A stretch of 32,426 nucleotides of DNA from Micromonospora arida (GTDB lineage: Bacteria; Actinomycetota; Actinomycetes; Mycobacteriales; Micromonosporaceae), in NCBI RefSeq assembly GCF_003857035.1, contig NZ_QGSY01000208.1, positions 1-32,426 of the forward strand. Reading direction: 5' to 3'. Under the pieces are notes generated by a model, which saw only the letters and a program-made list of their open reading frames with translations, was not told the DNA's origin and did no database searches. Numbering within the stretch: position 1 is the first letter of the stretch; each line of letters opens with the position of its first letter. Positions 25,490 to 32,210 of the stretch are shown here, in pieces. Both the position numbers and the translations under genes were made by a program.

Positions 25490-26089
25490 TCACTGGAGCC
25501 AGTAGATCATGGCGTACAGCCCGATCCACACGACGTCGACGAAGTGCCAGTAGTACGACACGACGATCGCCGACGTCGCCTGCGCCGGAGTGAACCGGCC
25601 CATGGTCGTACGGACCATGAAGATGATGAAGGCGATCAGACCACCGGTCACGTGCAGGCCGTGGAAGCCGGTGGTCAGGTAGAACACCGACCCGTACCCG
25701 TCTTCGTTGATCTTGATGCCGTCGGCGACCAGGTGCCGGTACTCGTTCAGCTGGCCGAGGACGAAGATCAGACCCATCACGAAGGTGACGGTGAACCAGC
25801 GCCGCAGCGCGTGCACGTCACCCTTCTCCGCCGCGAAGACGCCGAGCTGGCACGTCACCGAGGACAGCACCAGGATCACCGTGAAGGTGGTCGCGTAGGG
25901 GATGTTCAGCGCCTCGGTGTGCTTCTCCCACTGCTCCGGCGCAGCCGCGCGGATGGAGAAGTACATCGCGAACAGCGCCGCGAAGAACATGAGTTCGCTT
26001 GAGAGCCACACGATCGTCCCGACGCTGACCATGTTTGGTCGGGTCAGAGAGTGGATCCGGCTCTTGTCAATGGCTGGGGCCGCAGTCAC
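25490..26089 (-). CDS. ctaE: Cytochrome c oxidase subunit III CtaE
   Basis: The 199-residue protein has five membrane helices, as in the short actinobacterial subunit [23 protein letters not shown], a helix around [51 protein letters not shown] and [20 protein letters not shown]. The conserved FHGLHV and HFVDVVW motifs identify the family. Subunit III stabilises the aa3 oxidase and supports proton uptake. The GTG at 26089 has no SD; an AATAAT sequence lies 6 nt before it on the minus strand and may serve as a -10 box. It leads the qcrCAB operon and is divergent from ctaG. The oxidase catalytic subunit CtaD is not in the window. Confidence 0.97.
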   Translation of the reverse strand: MTAAPAIDKSRIHSLTRPNMVSVGTIVWLSSELMFFAALFAMYFSIRAAAPEQWEKHTEALNIPYATTFTVILVLSSVTCQLGVFAAEKGDVHALRRWFTVTFVMGLIFVLGQLNEYRHLVADGIKINEDGYGSVFYLTTGFHGLHVTGGLIAFIIFMVRTTMGRFTPAQATSAIVVSYYWHFVDVVWIGLYAMIYWLQ

Positions 26090-26184
26090 GCCGTCATTAT
26101 TGCCCCTGACCGGGGCCGCCGATCAGCGGGGTGGCAAACCTGCGCCTTCCGTGGCCCGAGCGTCAGGGTCCGGTTCGCCTGGCC

Positions 26185-26190
26185 TAGCCT
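26185..26190 (+). promoter_or_regulatory. Predicted -10 box (TAGCCT) for leaderless ctaG
   Basis: TAGCCT is followed by GAAAAGC (7 nt) and GTG 26198. The frame is open back to 26051, but this layout places the real start at 26198. Confidence 0.58.
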
Positions 26191-26197
26191 GAAAAGC

Positions 26198-27118
26198 GTG
26201 CTGCACGTCGATCCGATCTTCGCCGCCACCTCGGCCCCGCCGCCGTTCACCGTCGGCGCGGTGCTGACCGAGACCCGGCTGGACAGCTGGCTGGCCCTCG
26301 GCCTGGTGCTCGCCGCCGGCCTGTACCTCTACGGGGTGTACCGACTGCGCCTGCGGGGCGACCGCTGGCCCATCGCCCGTACCGTGTTCTTCCTCGGCCC
26401 CGGCCTGGGCGGCATCGCGCTCGTCACGGTCAGCGGGCTGCACGCGTACGACACCGCGCTGCTGTCCGTGCACATGATCCAGCACATGGTGCTCTCCATG
26501 GTGGCGCCGATCTTCCTGGCGCTGGGCGCGCCGATGACCCTGGCCCTGCGGACCCTGCCGGTCGGGCCACGCAAGCGCCTGCTCGCGATCGTGCACAGCC
26601 GCGTCGCCCGGGTCTACAGCTTCCCGCTGGTGGCGTTCGCCATCTTCGTGGTCAACCCGTTCGTGCTGTACTTCAGTGATCTGTACCGCTACACCCTCGA
26701 ACACGCCTGGGCGCACGAGCTGGTGCACGCCCACTTCATCATGACCGGCTGCGTGTTCTTCTGGCCGCTGCTCGGCCTCGACCCGCTGCCCGGCCGCTGG
26801 CCGTACCCGGCGCGTGCGCTGCTGATGCTGCTCTCCGTGCCGTTCCACACGGTGCTCGGCCTCACCATCATGCAGAGCAGCACGCTCTTCGGCGGCGACT
26901 GGTACCCGTCGCTCAACCTCGGTTGGGTCGACCCGTGGCAGGACCAGGTGGTCGCCGGCGGCATCCTGTGGGCCGGTGGCGAGTTCGTCAGTGTGACCAT
27001 GCTCGCGGTGCTGGTGGTTCAGTGGGTCAAGCAGTCCGAGCGGGAGGCCCGCCGGGTGGACCGCGAGCTGGACCGCCAGGAGGCCCGCGAACGCGCAGCC
27101 GACGCCGCGCCCGCCTGA
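26198..27118 (+). CDS. ctaG: Cytochrome c oxidase assembly factor, caa3_CtaG family
   Basis: The 306-residue protein has about seven membrane helices and the family histidine-rich signatures GLHAYDT, SVHMIQHMVLSMVAPIFLALGAP and WAHELVHAHFIMTGCVFFWPLLG, which are thought to handle copper for oxidase assembly. WPYPARALLMLLSVPFHTVLG and LFGGDWYP complete the pattern. The C-terminus is a charged cytosolic helix (RREARRVDREL type). The gene is divergent from ctaE, so both may share control from the 108-bp interval. The start GTG 26198 is chosen from the TAGCCT box 7 nt upstream; the open frame before it reads intergenic DNA. The family is distinct from the Cox11-type CtaG. Confidence 0.93.
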   Translation: MLHVDPIFAATSAPPPFTVGAVLTETRLDSWLALGLVLAAGLYLYGVYRLRLRGDRWPIARTVFFLGPGLGGIALVTVSGLHAYDTALLSVHMIQHMVLSMVAPIFLALGAPMTLALRTLPVGPRKRLLAIVHSRVARVYSFPLVAFAIFVVNPFVLYFSDLYRYTLEHAWAHELVHAHFIMTGCVFFWPLLGLDPLPGRWPYPARALLMLLSVPFHTVLGLTIMQSSTLFGGDWYPSLNLGWVDPWQDQVVAGGILWAGGEFVSVTMLAVLVVQWVKQSEREARRVDRELDRQEARERAADAAPA

Positions 27119-27136
27119 GCTGCCCGGACGGTACGC

Positions 27137-27155
27137 CCCGACGCACGACGTCGGG
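27137..27155 (+). terminator. Hairpin after ctaG
   Basis: CCCGACG (27137-27143) pairs with CGTCGGG (27149-27155) across a 5-nt loop, 18 nt beyond the ctaG stop. The stem is short and no T-run follows, so it is only a possible terminator. Confidence 0.4.
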
Positions 27156-27221
27156 CGGGATGTCGGCTACGTCACGCCGACCGGTACGATCTGCGGGCAG
27201 CTACGAGGTGGGAGTTCCGGC

Positions 27222-27617
27222 ATGACCGATCGTCTTTGCACCGTGTTGCTCTACAGCGACGACCCGCAGGTCCGTGATCGGATGCGGATGGCCGTCGGCA
27301 CCCGGCCCGCTCCCGGTCTGCAGATCGAGTTCGTCGAGGCGTCGACCTACGCGGAGACCATCCGACTGGTCGACGACTACGAGATCGACCTGCTTCTGCT
27401 CGACGGTGAGGCGAGCCCGGGCGGCGGCATCGGCATCGCCCGGCAGGTCAAGGACGACCGGGACGACGCTCCCCCGACCTGCCTCGTGATCGCCCGCGCC
27501 GCCGACCGATGGCTCGCCGCGTACGCCGAGGTCGACGCGACGCTGGTGCACCCGCTCGACCCGGTGACCACCGGCGGCACGGTGGCCGAGCTGCTGCGGA
27601 CGCACGCACCCGCCTGA
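27222..27617 (+). CDS. Stand-alone degenerate response-regulator receiver protein
   Basis: The 131-residue protein is a single receiver-like fold: [14 protein letters not shown] provides the acidic pair (13-14) and [14 protein letters not shown] the phospho-acceptor position Asp61. The conserved Thr/Ser is replaced ([11 protein letters not shown]) and the conserved Lys-Pro reads His-Pro in [10 protein letters not shown]. It therefore probably cannot switch by normal phosphorylation and may act as a docking or regulatory partner. There is no output domain. The ATG has GGGAG 7 nt upstream, and TACGAT at 27185-27190 may be the -10. The gene stands between ctaG and trpD. A 91-nt gap to trpD leaves co-transcription possible. 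The function is unknown. Confidence 0.85.
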   Translation: MTDRLCTVLLYSDDPQVRDRMRMAVGTRPAPGLQIEFVEASTYAETIRLVDDYEIDLLLLDGEASPGGGIGIARQVKDDRDDAPPTCLVIARAADRWLAAYAEVDATLVHPLDPVTTGGTVAELLRTHAPA

Positions 27618-27708
27618 CGTCCCACGCTCCTCCGGCACCCCCACGGCGCCGGATCTCCTCGGCGCCGGTTCCAGCCCACCCGCACTTCGCATGCTCGGGA
27701 GGCCCGCC

Positions 27709-28752
27709 ATGGGCGATCGGACCTGGCCGCACCTGCTCAACGCGCTGCTGCGCGGCGACGAACTCTCCACCGCCGACACCGCCTGGGCGATGGACGAGAT
27801 CATGACCGGCTCGGCGAGCGCGGCGCAGATCGCCGCCTTCGCCGTGGCGCTGCGGGCCAAGGGCGAGACCCCCGCGGAGCTGGCCGGCCTGGTGGAGGCG
27901 ATGCTCGGTCGCGCGGTCCCGGTCGCACTGCCCGAGGAGCTGCGCCGTACCGCGCTCGACGTGGTCGGCACCGGCGGTGACCTCGCCCACACGGTGAACA
28001 TCTCCACGATGACGGCGCTGGTGGTCGCCGGCACGGGCGTCCGTGTCGTGAAGCACGGCAACCGGGCCGCCTCCTCCCTGTGCGGCACCGCCGACCTGCT
28101 GGAGTTCCTCGGCATCCCGCTGGATCTCGGCCCGGAGCAGGTTGCCCGCTGTGTCGAGGAGGCCGGCATCGGGTTCTGCTTCGCAGCCCGCTTCCACCCC
28201 GGGATGCGGCACGCCGGCCCGGTCCGCCGCGAGGTGGGCGTGCCCACCTTCTTCAACTTCCTCGGCCCGCTGACCAACCCGGCCCGCCCCCGGGCCGGCG
28301 CGGTCGGCTGCTTCGACCTGCGGATGGCCCCGGTGATGGCCAGCGTGTTCGCGGCCCGTGGCGACTCGGCGATCGTGATGCGCGGCGAGGACGGGCTGGA
28401 CGAGTTCACCACCGCCGCGCCGACCCGGATCTGGGCGGCCCAGGGCGGCACCGTACGTGAGGCTGTGCTGGACGCGACGGACCTGGGGGTACCCCGGTCC
28501 ACCCTCGCCGACCTGCGCGGCGGTGACGCCGCGTACAACGCCGGCGTGGCCCGTCGCCTGCTGGCCGGCGAGACGGGCCCGGTCCGGGACGCGGTGCTGG
28601 TCAACGCGGCGGCGGCGCTGGCCACCCAGGGCCCGCTGGACGGCGACCTGACCGAGGCGCTGCGCGCCGGCCTGGCCCGCGCGGCCGAGTCGATCGACTC
28701 CGGCGCGGCCGCCGCGACCCTGGACCGCTGGATCGAGACCGCCACCGCCTGA
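27709..28752 (+). CDS. trpD: Anthranilate phosphoribosyltransferase TrpD
   Basis: The 347-residue enzyme joins anthranilate to PRPP in tryptophan synthesis. The N-terminal helical domain ([15 protein letters not shown]) is followed by the glycine-rich PRPP loop [17 protein letters not shown] near residues 85-100, [18 protein letters not shown], and ARFHPGMRH with [24 protein letters not shown] lies in the C-terminal domain. The length matches the family. ATG 27709 follows CGGGAGG with 6-nt spacing; an in-frame ATG at 27691 is the alternative. The remaining trp genes are not in the window. M. tuberculosis trpD (Rv2192c) also lies beside ctaE-qcrCAB. A perfect hairpin follows the gene. Confidence 0.97.
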   Translation: MGDRTWPHLLNALLRGDELSTADTAWAMDEIMTGSASAAQIAAFAVALRAKGETPAELAGLVEAMLGRAVPVALPEELRRTALDVVGTGGDLAHTVNISTMTALVVAGTGVRVVKHGNRAASSLCGTADLLEFLGIPLDLGPEQVARCVEEAGIGFCFAARFHPGMRHAGPVRREVGVPTFFNFLGPLTNPARPRAGAVGCFDLRMAPVMASVFAARGDSAIVMRGEDGLDEFTTAAPTRIWAAQGGTVREAVLDATDLGVPRSTLADLRGGDAAYNAGVARRLLAGETGPVRDAVLVNAAAALATQGPLDGDLTEALRAGLARAAESIDSGAAAATLDRWIETATA

Positions 28753-28758
28753 CCTCAC

Positions 28759-28782
28759 CGCCGCCCGACCCGTCGGGCGGCG
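28759..28782 (+). terminator. Hairpin terminator after trpD
   Basis: CGCCGCCCGAC (28759-28769) pairs perfectly with GTCGGGCGGCG (28772-28782) over a 2-nt loop, 6 nt past the trpD stop. Confidence 0.78.
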
Positions 28783-28926
28783 TCTCGGCCGGTGATCGAC
28801 TCGGGTTCCGTGAATCCGCGGTGTCCGGGCAGCCCGGAAGCCCCGACTTCGATGATGTCGGGTGGATCACGCGCGGATGCCGACGAGCGGCGACTGTGCG
28901 CGGAGATTTGTCGGACCCGTCTGGGA

Positions 28927-28944
28927 AACTACAGCTGAGTAGTT
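28927..28944. promoter_or_regulatory. AT-richer inverted repeat upstream of small Cys-pair gene
   Basis: AACTAC (28927-28932) and GTAGTT (28939-28944) form a perfect inverted repeat around AGCTGA, about 70 bp before the start at 29014. Its relative AT content stands out in this GC-rich sequence and it may be an operator. The rest of the 261-bp interval after trpD holds small hairpins such as TCCGGGcagCCCGGA and CCCGAC..GTCGGG (about 28848-28870) and no ORF I would support. Confidence 0.35.
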
Positions 28945-29013
28945 CTCTGCTGCCGTCGGTGCGTCACTGTCGCATCCGGGGGCGGTCCGCCTGGTATCCG
29001 AGAGGAGACGGCC

Positions 29014-29217
29014 GTGTCGCACCGCGAGCTCTACTGCGACGTCTGCGAGGGCGTGGCGCTGTTCGAGGCTCCGCCCTGCGTCGACGGCCACGGCACCGAC
29101 TGTCCAGAGCTGATCTGCACCGACTGCGGCGCCGCCGTGGTGGTCAGCGCGGTCGCCTTCCCGGTCACCCGGCTGGCCGCCCGCCACCGCCAGCCCGCCC
29201 GCCGCCGCGCCGCCTGA
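29014..29217 (+). CDS. Small zinc-ribbon-like Cys-pair protein
   Basis: The 67-residue protein begins MSHRELYCDVCEGVALFEAP, contains further cysteines in PPCVDG and TDCPELICTDCGAAVVV, and ends in a basic tail (ARHRQPARRRAA). The outer CDVC and CTDC pairs are spaced like a zinc ribbon, with two extra Cys between them. GTG 29014 follows GAGAGGAGA with about 6-nt spacing. I know of no assigned function; small proteins of this kind are found in Micromonosporaceae. It is monocistronic and convergent with ctaF, with a long bidirectional hairpin between. An inverted repeat (AACTAC..GTAGTT) in its upstream region may regulate it. Confidence 0.82.
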   Translation: MSHRELYCDVCEGVALFEAPPCVDGHGTDCPELICTDCGAAVVVSAVAFPVTRLAARHRQPARRRAA

Positions 29218-29291
29218 CCACAGCACCTCCCGACCGCCTAACCACCTGACCACCTGACCGCCGCACCACGCCGGGCAGGGTGGAACATGAC

Positions 29292-29327
29292 CGAAGGCCC
29301 GCTCCCCTCTCGGGGAACGGGCCTTCG
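29292..29327. terminator. Bidirectional terminator between small Cys-pair gene and ctaF
   Basis: A 16-bp stem (29292-29307 with 29312-29327, one mismatch, loop TCTC) lies 36-75 nt from the stops of the two convergent genes. Its length and position fit a shared terminator. Confidence 0.85.
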
Positions 29328-29362
29328 TCGTGCCGGGTCGGTCGCGACGGCGACCGGGTGGG

Positions 29363-29788
29363 TCAGTGCTCGGCGGTACGCCGGGTGCCGCTGTAGTACT
29401 CGAACAGAAGCCCACAGGCGGAGAAGACGACGGCCAGCAGGCCGGCACCGATCAGCCAGTACTGCCAGAACACCATGCCGAGCGCGGCGATCGCGGCGGC
29501 CAGCGCCAGACCGAACGGCCAGTAGCTGCCCGGGCTGAAGAAGCCGACCTCACCAGCGCCGTCGGCGATCTCGGCGTCCGGGCGGTCCTCCGGGCGCAGG
29601 TCGATGCGGCGGGAGACGAACCAGAAGAAGCCACCGCACATCGAGCAGAGCAGGAACGACAGCAGCAGGGCGACGGTGCCGACCCACTCGATGCCGCCCG
29701 ACTCACCGTTCGTCCAGGCGCCGTAGAGGATGGTGGCGCCGAGGAGGAACCCGGCGATGATCAGGAAGATACGCCACTCGGTCTTCAT
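29363..29788 (-). CDS. ctaF: Cytochrome c oxidase subunit IV CtaF
   Basis: The 141-residue protein has four membrane helices: MKTEWRIFLIIAGFLLGATI, GTVALLLSFLLCSMCGGFFW, a helix in FGLALAAAIAALGMVF, and WLIGAGLLAVVFSACGLLFEYY. A polar loop (RIDLRPEDRPDAEIADGAGE) separates the pairs. This is the actinobacterial subunit IV (M. tuberculosis Rv2199c type), an accessory subunit of the aa3 oxidase unrelated to mitochondrial subunit IV. The ATG lies 9 nt after the ctaC stop with GAGG about 8 nt upstream, so ctaC-ctaF is an operon. It ends at the shared hairpin with the small Cys-pair gene. Confidence 0.95.
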   Translation of the reverse strand: MKTEWRIFLIIAGFLLGATILYGAWTNGESGGIEWVGTVALLLSFLLCSMCGGFFWFVSRRIDLRPEDRPDAEIADGAGEVGFFSPGSYWPFGLALAAAIAALGMVFWQYWLIGAGLLAVVFSACGLLFEYYSGTRRTAEH

Positions 29789-29797
29789 GCGGCTGCC

Positions 29798-30769
29798 TCA
29801 GCTTCCCGTGCGGGCCGGAACGTCGTCCGGGTTGAAGTTGTCCTGCGTCCGCCGCGTGTCGAACGGCTGCGTGGTCGTCGCGTACGGCTCCTCACCGATC
29901 GCGGACAGCGCATCCTGGGTGGACTTGCCGTCTTGCTTGGCCGCGAGGAACTGGTCGTACTTCTCCGGCGAGACCACCCGCAGCTCGAAGTTCATGAACG
30001 CGTGGTAGCTGCCGCACAGTTCGGCGCAGCGCCCGACGTAGGCGCCCTCCGCGTCCAGGCTTGAGACCTCGAACACGTTGCGGATCTTGCCCGGCATGAC
30101 GTCCCGCTTGAAGAGCAGCTCCGGCACCCAGAACGAGTGGATGACGTCGCGGCTGGTCTCCTCGAACCGGATGGACCGGTTGGTCGGCAGCACCAGCACC
30201 GGGATGACCTCACTGGTGCCGAGCGTCGACGCGGTGGTGCCGGCTTCCGTGCCCTGGCCGTCCCGGTAGTTGAACTGCCAGTTCCACTTGAACGCGACGA
30301 CCTCGACCGTGACGTCCGGGTTCTTCGACAACTTGTCGACGTCGGTCTGCACGATCGCCGTGTAGTAGAAGAGCACGGAGACGATCAGGATCGGCGCGAT
30401 GGTGTAGAGGAACTCCATCGGCATGTTGTAGCGGGTCTGCACCGGCAGCGCGTTGCCACGCTTGCGGTAGCGCACGACGCACCAGAAGATCAGGCCCCAC
30501 ACGAAGACGCCGACCGCGAGCGCGGCGATGCAGGAGGCGATCCACAGGTCGTACATCCGCTTGGACTCCGGCGAGATGCCGCCCTGCGGCCAGCCGAAGC
30601 CGTCGAACGTCTGACCCACGTCACAGCCCGTGAGCAGAACCAGCAACGCCACGCCACCGAGACCGAGCCCGGCCAGGCGACCAGCACCACGCCCCCGGCG
30701 TCCACCAACCCCTGGGGAAGCGCTGTGCCGTACGGCCGACGGCCGTACCTCCGAACTCCTTGCGACCAC
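29798..30769 (-). CDS. ctaC: Cytochrome c oxidase subunit II CtaC (lipoprotein)
   Basis: The 323-residue protein has a long basic N-terminus (about 30 residues) and a hydrophobic signal ending in a lipobox LLTGC, so it is probably a lipoprotein anchored at that Cys. Two membrane helices follow (WIASCIAALAVGVFVWGLIF and LYTIAPILIVSVLFYYT). The CuA domain contains VEVVAFKWNWQFNY and CAELCGSYHAFM, with the Cys, His and Met ligands complete. It receives electrons from QcrC and passes them to CtaD. GTG 30769 is used, with AGGA about 4 nt upstream. A perfect 19-bp palindrome lies in the first codons. It is divergent from the cysteine desulfurase across 289 bp. Confidence 0.96.
   Translation of the reverse strand: MVARSSEVRPSAVRHSASPGVGGRRGRGAGRLAGLGLGGVALLVLLTGCDVGQTFDGFGWPQGGISPESKRMYDLWIASCIAALAVGVFVWGLIFWCVVRYRKRGNALPVQTRYNMPMEFLYTIAPILIVSVLFYYTAIVQTDVDKLSKNPDVTVEVVAFKWNWQFNYRDGQGTEAGTTASTLGTSEVIPVLVLPTNRSIRFEETSRDVIHSFWVPELLFKRDVMPGKIRNVFEVSSLDAEGAYVGRCAELCGSYHAFMNFELRVVSPEKYDQFLAAKQDGKSTQDALSAIGEEPYATTTQPFDTRRTQDNFNPDDVPARTGS
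30730..30748. other. Perfect palindrome in ctaC 5' coding region
   Basis: GTACGGCCGACGGCCGTAC has 9-bp arms around a single centre base and lies 22-40 nt into ctaC. In the mRNA, pairing at the centre is constrained by loop size, so only an 8-bp or shorter stem is realistic. It could equally be a dimeric protein site. Confidence 0.6.
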
Positions 30770-30926
30770 CTGGTCCTGCCTCCCTAGCGCGCCGCGGTGC
30801 GTCTTTCCTCGGCACCCGCGGCAAAGGCGTCACCGACGGTCGCAGATTACTCGACCATGACGGACTCGGCCGTGGTGGGGTCACTGTCCGGCCCCCATCG
30901 GGGGGATCCTAGGCATACCGCCGCGA

Positions 30927-30932
30927 TAGCGT
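30927..30932 (+). promoter_or_regulatory. Predicted -10 box (TAGCGT) ahead of the 59-bp repeats
   Basis: TAGCGT is followed by 8 nt (CTTGGTCT) and the GTG of the first repeat at 30941. The spacing suits leaderless initiation at the repeat, not at the cysteine desulfurase 118 bp further on. Confidence 0.5.
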
Positions 30933-30940
30933 CTTGGTCT

Positions 30941-31003
30941 GTGAGCGCGAGGAGTGAGCCGGGGTTGCGAGCCCCGCAGCCACGAACGAAGGCAGGTCTG
31001 TGA
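30941..31003 (+). CDS. Mini-ORF in repeat copy 1 (candidate leaderless uORF)
   Basis: GTG 30941 opens a 20-codon frame (starts MSARSEPGLRAPQPRTKAGL) closed by TGA 31001-31003. It begins 8 nt after a TAGCGT box, so it could be read from the mRNA 5' end. Its stop overlaps the GTG of copy 2 as GTGA. No homology or function is known to me. Confidence 0.35.
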   Translation: MSARSEPGLRAPQPRTKAGL

Positions 31004-31058
31004 GCGCGAGGAGTGAGCCGGGGTTGCGAGCCCCGCAGCCGCGAACGAAGGCAGGTCT
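30941..31058 (+). repeat. 59-bp tandem repeat (two copies) between promoter and cysteine desulfurase
   Basis: Copies 30941-30999 and 31000-31058 differ at one base (A at 30982, G at 31041). Each starts GTGAGCGCGAGGAGTGAGCC and ends AAGGCAGGTCT. The gene start GTGAGCGCA repeats the first eight bases, and GGTCT occurs before the first copy, after it and before the gene, consistent with duplication or insertion at the start codon. CGGGG/CCCCG arms inside each unit can form a 5-bp hairpin. The rest of the 289-bp divergent interval holds a C5/G5 hairpin (30892-30904) and ctaC promoter candidates (minus-strand TAGGAT near 30907). Confidence 0.93.
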
Positions 31059-31062
31059 GTGA
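31000..31062 (+). CDS. Mini-ORF in repeat copy 2, coupled to cysteine desulfurase
   Basis: This frame encodes the same 20 residues; the single base difference from copy 1 is a silent Pro codon change (CCA/CCG). Its TGA at 31060-31062 overlaps the cysteine desulfurase GTG (31059) as GTGA, and AAGG lies 7 nt upstream of that GTG. Translation restart from this ORF could set desulfurase output. Confidence 0.35.
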   Translation: MSARSEPGLRAPQPRTKAGL

Positions 31063-32210
31063 GCGCATCCCCGGTCTACCTGGACGCGGCGACCGCCGCG
31101 CCGATGCATCCGGTCGCGCGGCAGGCGCTGCTGGCCGCGCTCGACGACGGCTGGGCCGACCCGGGCAAGCTGTACACGCAGGCCCGCCGGGCCCGGCAAC
31201 TGCTCGACGCCGCCCGCGAGGCCACCGCGCTGACGCTCGGCGTCCGCGCCGACGAGGTCTCCTTCACCCCCAGTGGTACGACCGCAGCCCACGGCGCGGT
31301 GCTCGGGGGCCTGACCGGGCGGCGCCGGGTCGGGTCGACGCTGGTGCACTCGGCGATCGAGCACTCGGCGGTGCTGCACGCGGCGGAACGGCATGTCGGC
31401 GCGGGCGGGACCGCCACCGCGGTGCCGGTCGACCGGTTGGGCCGGCTGGACCTGACCGCGTGGTCGAGTGCCGTTCAGGCCCCGGGGGTCGCGCTGGCCG
31501 CGTTGATCACCGCCAGTCACGAGGTGGGGACGGTGCAGCCGGTCGCCGAGGCGGCGGCGGCGTGCGCCGACGTGGGTGTGCCGCTGTACGTGGATGCTGC
31601 GCAGTCGGTGGGCCGGGTGCCCCTGCCGGCCGGCTGGTCGGTGCTCACTGCGAGCGCCCACAAGTGGGGTGGGCCACCCGGCGTGGGGGTGCTGGCGGTC
31701 CGGAAGGGCGTTCGCTGGGAGTCGCCCTGGCCGGCCGACGAGCGGGAGAGCGGACGTACCCCCGGAGTGGTGAATCTGCCCGCGGTCGTGGCGGCGGCGG
31801 CGAGCCTGCGGGCGGCGGCGGCCGACGCGGCGGCCGAGGCGGCCCGGTTGGCCCCCCTGGTGGACCGGGTCCGGGAGCGGGTCGCGGCGGAGGTGCCCGA
31901 CGTGGAGGTGGTCGGCGACCCGGTGCTCCGGCTCCCCCACCTGGTCACGTTCTCGTGCCTGTACGTCGACGGGGAGGCGTTGCTGCACGCCCTGGACCGG
32001 CGGGGGTTCGCCGTGTCGTCCGGCTCGTCCTGCACCTCGTCCACGTTGCGTCCGTCGCACGTGCTGGAGGCGATGGGGGTGCTCTCGCACGGCAACGTGC
32101 GGGTCAGCCTGCACCGGGAGACGACCGAGGCGGACGTGGAGCGGTTCCTGACCGAGTTGCCGGGGATCGTGGCCGGGCTGCGCGCGGAGGCTGGGGTGGT
32201 GGGGCTGTGA
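31059..32210 (+). CDS. Cysteine desulfurase (NifS/IscS family)
   Basis: The 383-residue PLP enzyme removes sulfur from cysteine as an enzyme-bound persulfide. It has YLDAATAAPMHP at the N-terminus, SGTTAAHGAVLGG near 70, HEVGTVQPV, VDAAQSVGRVP, the PLP Lys202 in SAHKWGGPPGVG, and the catalytic Cys325 in SSGSSCTSSTLRPSHVL. The long flexible Cys loop resembles the class I NifS/IscS enzymes. GTG 31059 overlaps the stop of a mini-ORF in the repeat before it, and its stop overlaps the start of the TusA-like gene. Sulfur is thus probably passed to that carrier for thiolation of tRNA or for other sulfur transfer. An Fe-S assembly role is possible, but no iscU-like gene is visible. Confidence 0.94.
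   Translation: MSASPVYLDAATAAPMHPVARQALLAALDDGWADPGKLYTQARRARQLLDAAREATALTLGVRADEVSFTPSGTTAAHGAVLGGLTGRRRVGSTLVHSAIEHSAVLHAAERHVGAGGTATAVPVDRLGRLDLTAWSSAVQAPGVALAALITASHEVGTVQPVAEAAAACADVGVPLYVDAAQSVGRVPLPAGWSVLTASAHKWGGPPGVGVLAVRKGVRWESPWPADERESGRTPGVVNLPAVVAAAASLRAAAADAAAEAARLAPLVDRVRERVAAEVPDVEVVGDPVLRLPHLVTFSCLYVDGEALLHALDRRGFAVSSGSSCTSSTLRPSHVLEAMGVLSHGNVRVSLHRETTEADVERFLTELPGIVAGLRAEAGVVGL

Noticed and set aside
28840..28875. CCCGAC..GTCGGG hairpin as riboswitch or ncRNA
   Set aside because: Stem of only 6 bp with no recognisable riboswitch consensus; chance structure in GC-rich DNA is likely.
30941..31058. CRISPR-like repeat pair
   Set aside because: The two 59-bp units abut with no spacer and no cas genes are present; it is a tandem repeat with coding logic.
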